From contig VXNK01000128.1 in assembly GCA_009840595.1 (NCBI GenBank), positions 1 to 38,241 of the forward strand: DNA of 38,241 nt. The letters are read 5' to 3'. The position numbers were made by a program, and so were the translations under genes. Source of the DNA: Rhodospirillaceae bacterium (GTDB lineage: Bacteria > Pseudomonadota > Alphaproteobacteria > Bin65). A model generated the notes under the pieces. The model saw only the letters and a program-made list of their open reading frames with translations. It was not told the DNA's origin and searched no databases. Below are positions 33,035 to 38,241 of this stretch, piece by piece (position 1 is the stretch's first letter; every line of letters begins with the position of its first letter).

Positions 33035-33422
33035 AGATATCGCCCTGCCGGTGATTTCGGCAGTCCAAGTGCACCGGAGAGTCGATCGTCAGCGGTGCCG
33101 GAAACCCGATGAAGGTTAACGGAAAGCCAGCCGTGGCCGTGAGTATGTAAACAGCAGGGCAGGGGCACGCCGAAGCCGGCGAGGTCGCGGTCCCGGAAGA
33201 TCGCGTCCTTGCCGTCGGCCTTCAGCCGTTCCACAATCCGCCCGGTGAGCCCGAGTGCACTCCGTCCGGGCATCGCCCTTCCTCCCGCCGTCGAAGACAA
33301 ACCCGGCATTGAACAGTCAAAGAAATGACCTCTCTTCAGTGGGGAAATCCGGGAGCGCAGCGGAAGGGATGGGAGGCGTCACGGCCGGGAAGCGCCGCTC
33401 ATGATCCGGCCGTGACCGGCCC
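33035..33422. other. 388-bp intergenic region with an integrase stub
   Basis: Between lysR and the thiolase-like gene. It contains the integrase remnant at 33166-33273 (minus strand). The remainder, including 33274-33422 upstream of the thiolase-like gene, shows no other recognisable gene or clear promoter; the start at 33423 has no strong ribosome site. Confidence 0.5.
33166..33273 (-). pseudogene. N-terminal stub of a tyrosine recombinase (integrase)
   Basis: From the ATG at 33273, behind a strong ribosome site (GGGAGGAAGG), the minus strand encodes 'ALGLTGRIVERLKADG' followed by 'KDAIFRDRDLAGFGV'. This matches the arm-binding (DUF4102-type) start of phage/island integrases: L-T-x2-x-V-x2-L-K-x-DGK-x2-I-x-D-x2-L-x-GFG-V. 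Similarity ends abruptly at residue 36, and the frame then runs antisense into lysR with no core or catalytic domain (no R...HxxR...Y). It is the beginning of an integrase gene whose remainder is lost, a footprint of a former mobile element. Confidence 0.6.
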
Positions 33423-34616
33423 ATGACCCAGCCCATCACCCGGTCCGCAAGCCGCAGGGCGCCGTATGACGGCATTGTCGTCACGACGCCGGTCTCGATC
33501 CCCTATGTCCGCTTCTCGACCCGGGGCGCCCATTGGTGGATCGGGCGCGCCCTGGCCGCGCTGGTCCGCGACTCCGGCCTCTCCAAGGACCGGTTCGACG
33601 GCGTGTGCGCCACCAGCATGTCGCTGGCGCCGGATACCGCCGTCGGCATCGTCCAGCATCACGGGCTGACGCCGCGCTGGCTCGACTTCATCCCGATGGG
33701 CGGCGTCACCGGGGTCGTCGCGATGCGCCGGGCGGCGCGCGCGGTCCAGGCCGGCGACGCCGATATCGTCGCCTGCGTCGCCGGCGACACCAACCATATC
33801 GACAGCTTCCGCCAGGGCCTGGAGAACTTCAGCCAGTTCGGCAAGGACGCCGTCTATCCCGTTGGAACGGGAGGGCCGAACGCCAGCTTCGCCTTCCTCA
33901 CCGACTACTACATGCGGACCTACGGCGCCCGGCGCGAGGATTTCGGCAAGATGTGCGTCGCCCAGCGCGAAAACGCCCTCGCCTATCCCCACGCCCTGTT
34001 CAAGGCGCCGCTCACCCTGGAGCAATACATGACCGCCCGGCCGATCGCCGAGCCGGTGCATCTGTTCGACTGCGTCATGCCCTGCGCCGGCGCCGAAGCC
34101 TACCTCGTCATGCGCGAGGACGAGGCGCGCGGCCTCGGCTTGAGCTTCGGGCGGATTCTCGGCACCATCGAGCGGCACAACGCCTTCCCGGACGATCCGG
34201 TGCAGTATCGCGGCGGCTGGGCGATGGACGGCGGCGAGCTCTACGGCATGGCCGGCGTGAGCCCGGACGACATCGACTTCTTCGAGACCTACGACGACTA
34301 TCCCGTGATCAACATGCTGCAGTTCGAGGATCTGGGCTTCTGCGCCAAGGGCGAGGCGCCGGACTTCGTGCGCAGCCACACTATGACGACCGGCGGCAGC
34401 TTCCCGATCAACACGTCCGGCGGGCAGCTTTCCGTCGGGCAGGCCGGCGGCGCGGGCGGCTTTCTCGGCACGGTCGAGGCGATCCGGCAGGTCACCGGGC
34501 AGGCGCTCGGCAGGCCGGTCCCGGACGCGAAGATCGGCCTGGTCGGCGGCTTCGGCATGATCAGCTATGACCGCGGCGTCTGTTCCGCGGCGGCGATCCT
34601 GGCGGCGGGAGACTGA
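33423..34616 (+). CDS. thiolase-like protein (lipid-transfer/SCP2-thiolase type), likely non-classical
   Basis: A 397-aa thiolase-fold protein of the type annotated as acetyl-CoA acetyltransferase or lipid-transfer thiolase. The fold is recognisable from 'LVRDSGLSKDRFDGVCATS', 'VQAGDADIVACVAGDTN' and the C-terminal 'FPINTSGGQLSVGQAGGAGGFLGTVEAIRQVTGQA'. However, the nucleophilic Cys loop is replaced by 'DFIPMGGVTGVVAMRRA', and the GHP of the C-terminal motif is GQA, so it lacks two of the usual thiolase catalytic residues. Such proteins often work as a complex with a DUF35 protein, and a DUF35 domain is encoded by the next gene, four bases downstream. A role as aldolase or scaffold, as in steroid side-chain cleavage complexes, is possible. 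Confidence 0.82.
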   Translation: MTQPITRSASRRAPYDGIVVTTPVSIPYVRFSTRGAHWWIGRALAALVRDSGLSKDRFDGVCATSMSLAPDTAVGIVQHHGLTPRWLDFIPMGGVTGVVAMRRAARAVQAGDADIVACVAGDTNHIDSFRQGLENFSQFGKDAVYPVGTGGPNASFAFLTDYYMRTYGARREDFGKMCVAQRENALAYPHALFKAPLTLEQYMTARPIAEPVHLFDCVMPCAGAEAYLVMREDEARGLGLSFGRILGTIERHNAFPDDPVQYRGGWAMDGGELYGMAGVSPDDIDFFETYDDYPVINMLQFEDLGFCAKGEAPDFVRSHTMTTGGSFPINTSGGQLSVGQAGGAGGFLGTVEAIRQVTGQALGRPVPDAKIGLVGGFGMISYDRGVCSAAAILAAGD

Positions 34617-34620
34617 GTCC

Positions 34621-35886
34621 GTGGCCGCCCCGCTCAAGAAACCGAAGCGCAAGAACCCGGTCCTGCGCACACGGGCGCCGATGCTGCCGCCGGCGCCGCG
34701 CAGCCGGATTTCGCTCGGCCTGACCTCGGGCGCGGCGCGCGGCGTCTTCGAACTCCAGGTCTGCCGGGACTGCGGCGCCGTCCAGTATCCGCCGCGCGAG
34801 GCCTGCAAGGAGTGCCTCTCCGACCGGCTGGACTGGACGCCCCACAGCGGCCGCGGCGAACTGGTGGCGCACACCACCCTGCGCCACGCCATGGAGAACT
34901 ATTTCCGCGAGCGCCTGCCCTGGCGGCTCGGCATCGTGAAGCTGGACAATGACGGGCCCCATGAAGCGCCCAGCCTGATCGTCCACGTCCACGGCGATTG
35001 CGCCGAACCGCCGGCCCGGGTCCGCATCCGCGCCATGCTGGACCGGTCCGGACAGGCGGTGCTGCTGGCCCTGCCGGAAAAGGATACGCCCCATATGAGC
35101 GACGATCCCCAGATGCGCGAACTGACCTGCGATCCCAAATTCCGCAAGGTCTTCGTGACCGACGGCAAGGGCCCGGTCGGCCAGGCGGTCGTGAAGGCCA
35201 TGATCGCGGCCGGGTCCGACCTGGTCTGGGTCGGCGAGGCCGCGCCGTGGAAGAAGATCCCCGGTTTCGAGGAGATCGCGGCGCTGCCGGAGGTCACGAT
35301 GGTCGACCTGGACGTGACCAACCCGGATTCGGTCAAGCGCTGCGCCGGGCAGATCGGCCCCAAGGTCGATATCCTGGTCAACACGGCCGAGCAGCACCGG
35401 GCCTACACGGTCGGCGGGCGCTACGGCACGGAGAACGCCCGCGCCGAAATGGAAATCAACTATTTCGGCCTGCTTCGCCTCGCCCAGGAGTTCGGCCCGG
35501 TAATGATGTCCCGCGGCGCCGATACCGAGACCAATGCGGTGGCGTGGGTCAATATCCTGTCGATCTTCGCGCTCGCCAACAAGCCGGACCAGAGCACCTT
35601 CTCGGCGTCCAAGGCGGCCGCCCATTCGCTCGCCCAGGCGATGCGCGCGGGCATGCACCGGTCCGGCGTGCGGGTGATCAACCTGTATCCGGGGCCGCTC
35701 GACGTCGAATGGAACCAGGAATTGCGCCCGCCCAAGGTGACGCCGGCGGCGCTCGCCCGCGCTATCGTCGGCGCCTTGCAGGGCGGCGCGGAGGACGTTT
35801 ATCCCGGCGACGTCGCCAAGGACTGGTACGAACGCTGGCGCCGCGATCCGAAGGTGCTGGAACGGGAGCTGGCCCATGGCGAATAG
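34621..35886 (+). CDS. DUF35 (Zn-ribbon/OB-fold)-SDR fusion protein
   Basis: A 421-aa two-domain protein. Residues ~40-155 form a DUF35 acyl-CoA-associated domain: a zinc ribbon with C48-x2-C51 and C62-x2-C65 in 'CRDCGAVQYPPREACKEC', then an OB fold ending 'RVRIRAMLDRSG'. Residues ~170-415 are a short-chain dehydrogenase fold ('RKVFVTDGKGPVGQAVVKAMIAAG', 'VDILVNTAEQ', 'STFSASKAAAHSLAQAM', 'VINLYPGPLDVEW'). The SDR active site is degraded: TG-x3-G-x-G is TDGKGPVG, NNAG is NTAE and the catalytic Y-x3-K is F327-x3-K331. It starts at GTG 34621, four bases after the thiolase-like stop, so the two are co-translated and probably form one complex. Confidence 0.82.
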   Translation: MAAPLKKPKRKNPVLRTRAPMLPPAPRSRISLGLTSGAARGVFELQVCRDCGAVQYPPREACKECLSDRLDWTPHSGRGELVAHTTLRHAMENYFRERLPWRLGIVKLDNDGPHEAPSLIVHVHGDCAEPPARVRIRAMLDRSGQAVLLALPEKDTPHMSDDPQMRELTCDPKFRKVFVTDGKGPVGQAVVKAMIAAGSDLVWVGEAAPWKKIPGFEEIAALPEVTMVDLDVTNPDSVKRCAGQIGPKVDILVNTAEQHRAYTVGGRYGTENARAEMEINYFGLLRLAQEFGPVMMSRGADTETNAVAWVNILSIFALANKPDQSTFSASKAAAHSLAQAMRAGMHRSGVRVINLYPGPLDVEWNQELRPPKVTPAALARAIVGALQGGAEDVYPGDVAKDWYERWRRDPKVLERELAHGE

Positions 35887-35911
35887 CCCTTCGATACGCC
35901 GCCCGACCGGC

Positions 35912-35949
35912 CAGTCCCCGAATTGACAGTCCCCGAATTGACAGTCCGG
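35912..35949 (+). repeat. 15-bp tandem repeat, 2.5 copies
   Basis: CAGTCCCCGAATTGA at 35912-35926 and 35927-35941, with a partial third copy to 35949. It sits in the 149-bp gap before the VOC gene; the gap holds no gene. Confidence 0.85.
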
Positions 35950-36035
35950 CATCCGCCGAAATAGAACGACTCCGGTTCGCGCTCCGCCGCGGCGCCCCGG
36001 TCGGGCAACGGCCAGGTCCGAATTGGGAGGCTTCC

Positions 36036-36638
36036 ATGAGTTCGAGACCGTCGATCCGCCTGAACCATGCCGGGTTCCACGTCTTCGACATCGAGCGGAT
36101 GGTGGACTTCTTCACCAGCGTTTACGGCCTTCATGTCACCGATCGCGGCATTGCCGGGGAGACGGGCGAGATCGTCTTTCTCTGCGCCGACCCGAGGGAC
36201 CACCACCAGCTGGTGCTCTACGAAGGACGGACGTCGAGGGAGGGCGTTCACTACAATCACATGTCCTTCGAGGTGAACGACCTCGACCGGCTCAGGAAGA
36301 TCTACCGCGCGCTTCAGGACTATCCCGGCGTCACCGGCATCCACACCATGAACCACGGGGTCTCCTGGGCCGTCTATTGCCACGACCCGGAGGGCAACCG
36401 CACCGAAGCCTTCGTCGATACGCCCTGGTACGTCAACCAGCCCTACTACGCCGACAACCTGGACCTCTCCCGGAGCGACGAGGAAATCGCCGAGATCACC
36501 AGACGGATGCTCGAAGCCGAGCCGACGGCGGAACCGGTCGAGCGCTGGCGCGCCCGCTTTGCCGAAAAGCTGGGGCTCGACCCGGCGCTCGACCCGGCGC
36601 GGGGGCCTTCGGCACAGGGCAGGCCCGCGCCGCGGTAG
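36036..36638 (+). CDS. VOC-family extradiol-dioxygenase-like protein
   Basis: A 200-aa vicinal-oxygen-chelate protein with the 2-His-1-carboxylate arrangement of type-I extradiol (catechol) dioxygenases: H11 in 'RLNHAGFHVFD', H75 in 'HYNHMSFEVND' and E124 in 'DPEGNRTEAFVDTPWYV'. The 'CHDPEGNRTE' segment is especially like biphenyl- and catechol-cleaving enzymes. The C-terminal tail has a duplicated LDPA motif and is low-complexity. ATG 36036 has a GGGAGG ribosome site. It is followed by a cyclase-family hydrolase, so ring opening then hydrolysis is a possible sequence of steps, but a glyoxalase-like isomerase cannot be excluded. Confidence 0.83.
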   Translation: MSSRPSIRLNHAGFHVFDIERMVDFFTSVYGLHVTDRGIAGETGEIVFLCADPRDHHQLVLYEGRTSREGVHYNHMSFEVNDLDRLRKIYRALQDYPGVTGIHTMNHGVSWAVYCHDPEGNRTEAFVDTPWYVNQPYYADNLDLSRSDEEIAEITRRMLEAEPTAEPVERWRARFAEKLGLDPALDPARGPSAQGRPAPR

Positions 36639-36729
36639 GCAAGGCGGAAACCCGGGCTTTGCCGCCTTCGGCCGGGGGCATCGAGCAGCGCCCGATCGAC
36701 AGGAAGCCGTCTGGAACGAAGGAATCGCC

Positions 36730-37515
36730 ATGACCGCCAACCCGCTTCTGGACATGGTCCGCGGCATCGCCGAACGGCAGATCCGCGTGATCGACCTGAC
36801 CCAGACCCTGACGCCGGATTTTCCGCAGATCGAACTGCCGCCGGAAATGGGCCAGTGCTGGCCGTTCCGGCTCGAGGAGGTGTCGCGCTACGACGACCGC
36901 GGGCTCGCCGCCTACTGGAACAATTTTTCGTGCGGCGAGCATACCGGCACCCATTTCGACGCGCCGATCCACTGGGTCTCCGGCCGCAACCTGCCCAACA
37001 ACAGCACCGATACCGTGCCGGTCGAGAACATGGTCGCGCCGGCCTGCGTCGTGGACTGCGTGAAGCATGTCGAGCAGAACGCCGACTACCTGCTCAGCGC
37101 CGATTTCCTGCGCAACTGGGAGGAAGAGCACGGCAAGATCCCGCCGCGCTCCTGGGTCCTGATGCGGACCGACTGGTCGAAACGGCCGGACCCGGAATCC
37201 TACCAGAATTTCGACGATGAAGGGCAGCACACGCCGGGGCCGGATACCGACGCCGTGCGCTTCCTGGTCGAGGAGCGCGACGTCATGGGCTTCGGCAGCG
37301 AGTGCATCGGCACCGACGCCGGCCAGGCCATGCATCTGCGCCCGCCCTACCCATGCCACTACTATATCCACGGCGCCGGCCGCTACGGGCTGCAATGCCT
37401 GACCAACCTCGACCTGCTGCCGCCGACCGGCAGCGTGCTCTTCACCGCCCCGCTCAAGATCAAGCAGGGCAGCGGCTCGCCCCTGCGCGTCCTGGCGCTG
37501 GTGTGGGAGGGGTAG
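36730..37515 (+). CDS. cyclase-family protein (kynurenine formamidase-like)
   Basis: A 261-aa hydrolase of the cyclase fold with the canonical metal motif 'HTGTHFDAPIHW' (H71, H75, D77, H81). Supporting stretches are 'IRVIDLTQTLTPDFPQIELPPE' and 'MGFGSECIGTDAGQAM', which are typical of kynurenine formamidase and isatin hydrolase relatives. It is shorter than and distinct from the paralogue at 8140, whose motif is altered. ATG 36730 follows AAGGA. It probably hydrolyses an amide or lactone in the same pathway as the VOC enzyme 91 bp upstream. Confidence 0.87.
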   Translation: MTANPLLDMVRGIAERQIRVIDLTQTLTPDFPQIELPPEMGQCWPFRLEEVSRYDDRGLAAYWNNFSCGEHTGTHFDAPIHWVSGRNLPNNSTDTVPVENMVAPACVVDCVKHVEQNADYLLSADFLRNWEEEHGKIPPRSWVLMRTDWSKRPDPESYQNFDDEGQHTPGPDTDAVRFLVEERDVMGFGSECIGTDAGQAMHLRPPYPCHYYIHGAGRYGLQCLTNLDLLPPTGSVLFTAPLKIKQGSGSPLRVLALVWEG

Positions 37516-37758
37516 CGCAGCGCCCGCCCTGCCCGCTTCGCTCCGGACGCCGGAGTGCTTCCGGCAATTCGACAGGATGCGCAGGCGCGCCCCGGACCGC
37601 GGGAAGGTGCGCGCCTCGTGCCTTGATTCGGTGAAAAAGAACATTAAATGAACAAATCCATTCAATCGACGGCGGTGGGAAAGGCGCCGGGGTCGCCTCT
37701 CTCGCGCGGCCGGCGCCCGGCGATTCCGGCGCGGCGAAGCAAGGCGAAGAACCACCGG

Positions 37759-37784
37759 CATGACAAATCATGACATTTCATGAC
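37759..37784 (+). repeat. 26-bp direct repeat, left copy
   Basis: The sequence is itself a 10-bp-period repeat: CATGACAAAT, CATGACATTT, CATGAC. An identical 26-bp copy lies at 38038-38063. Confidence 0.9.
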
Positions 37785-37833
37785 GCATCCCGGGATCCTC
37801 ATTCCGGGACCCTCCTTCCGACCGGGCGCAAAC

Positions 37834-37975
37834 CCCACGCCGTCATTCCGACCGGAGCCCCGGATTAAATCCGGGGCGTAGTGGAGGAATCCCGGCGCTG
37901 GCCTCCGGGTTCCCGTTGTCGGGATCGAGTCGAGATTCCTCCACTCGCTTCGCTCGGTCGGAATGACGGCGTGGG
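37834..37975. repeat. intergenic inverted-repeat element
   Basis: Perfect 21-bp outer arms at 37834-37854 and 37955-37975 enclose a second perfect 11-bp pair (GTGGAGGAATC at 37881-37891, GATTCCTCCAC at 37934-37944). A self-complementary hairpin CCCCGGAT-TAA-ATCCGGGG lies at 37858-37876. The RNA or single strand would fold into a long stem. This resembles the dispersed palindromic elements common in alphaproteobacterial genomes. Confidence 0.85.
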
Positions 37976-38037
37976 ATTTGCGGTATCGGTGTCCGGTTCG
38001 GAACGGCGGCGCGAAAGGAGAGGCCATCGCAGCGGAA

Positions 38038-38063
38038 CATGACAAATCATGACATTTCATGAC
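38038..38063 (+). repeat. 26-bp direct repeat, right copy
   Basis: Identical to 37759-37784. The two copies bracket the inverted-repeat element with 253 bases between them. Confidence 0.9.
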
Positions 38064-38128
38064 ATCCCGACATCTGTCCAAATCCCCTCGATTGCCGCCC
38101 CGGACGGAGCGAAGCGGAGATCCGGTTT

Positions 38129-38148
38129 CCCCGGACCCCGATCCGGGG
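38129..38148. repeat. GC-rich hairpin
   Basis: CCCCGGA (38129-38135), loop CCCCGA, TCCGGGG (38142-38148). No T run follows, so a rho-independent terminator is not supported. It probably belongs to a second dispersed repeat. Confidence 0.6.
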
Positions 38149-38241
38149 GACCAGGGGCCACAGGCGAGGCCGTGCCGGGCGGCCCTGGACCCCGATGGGG
38201 TGGACGCCTCCTGCCGACGGCATCGTGATGTGCCAGGTTGG

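Larger units (their letters stand above)
37516..38241. other. 726-bp non-coding repeat region
   Basis: No coding gene is convincing here. Open frames on the minus strand, including one whose start reads like a 'PTERSEWRNL' peptide, are translations of the repeat. It holds a long inverted repeat, 26-bp direct repeats and two GC-rich hairpins, listed separately. Confidence 0.7.

Noticed and set aside
37662-38081. A minus-strand gene with a 'PTERSEWRNL' peptide
   Set aside because: That peptide is a known signature of translated intergenic palindromic repeats; the frame coincides with the inverted repeat.

Overview
This is a GC-rich bacterial chromosome segment that reads as an alphaproteobacterium, probably Rhodospirillales-like. 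The evidence is the dense GC-rich coding, the two TRAP transporter systems, the many CaiB, TauD, VOC and cyclase-family catabolic genes, and the style of the intergenic repeats. No rRNA, plasmid or intact phage gene is visible, so the taxonomic call is inference from gene content. The first ~120 bases are homopolymer runs and look like poor sequence at a contig end.

Layout. (1) 138-4086, minus strand: an orphan TRAP solute-binding protein, a two-subunit Rieske ring-hydroxylating oxygenase, and a MetF-like methylenetetrahydrofolate reductase. (2) 4424-6733: an orphan xanthine-dehydrogenase-type molybdopterin large subunit, followed by the 3' remnant of a quinone oxidoreductase. (3) 7190-13584, plus strand: a tightly packed catabolic operon of TauD-type dioxygenase, cyclase-family hydrolase, 2-oxoacid dehydrogenase E1 alpha and beta, a free-standing lipoyl domain, a VOC protein and a class-III aminotransferase. 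It ends in a broken SDR gene and a degenerate-looking tRNA-Pro(CGG). (4) 14131-23660: a TetR regulator and the genes it probably controls: a Gfo/Idh/MocA dehydrogenase, a DUF993 aldolase-like protein, a sugar-phosphate-isomerase-like protein, a DapA-like aldolase/lyase, an NMT1/SsuA-type ABC importer and a phytoene-desaturase-like FAD enzyme. Two 16-bp operators matching at 13 of 16 positions sit just downstream of the -10 elements of two sigma-70-like promoters, in front of the first catabolic gene and in front of the binding-protein gene.

(5) 23662-26780: a GNAT acetyltransferase and an NAD-dependent epimerase-like gene (minus strand), divergent from a MetE C-terminal-type methyltransferase. 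(6) 26911-33034: a complete TRAP transporter, an HMG-CoA-lyase-type enzyme and a class-III CoA-transferase in one minus-strand operon, divergent from a LysR regulator. This is a coherent module for importing an organic acid, activating it with CoA and cleaving it. (7) 33166-33273: the N-terminal stub of a tyrosine integrase. (8) 33423-37515: a thiolase-like protein lacking the usual catalytic residues, a DUF35-SDR fusion with a degraded SDR active site, a VOC dioxygenase-like protein and a second cyclase-family hydrolase. (9) 37516-38241: a non-coding repeat region with a long inverted repeat flanked by 26-bp direct repeats.

Taken together the window is a catabolic accessory region of transporter-enzyme-regulator modules for unidentified organic acids, aromatics and polyol or sugar-acid compounds, with several gene remnants showing turnover. 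The least conventional pieces are the E1 alpha/beta plus lone lipoyl-domain operon, the two-promoter TetR regulon with its double DapA-fold gene set, and the thiolase-like/DUF35-SDR pair. No substrate can be fixed from sequence alone.
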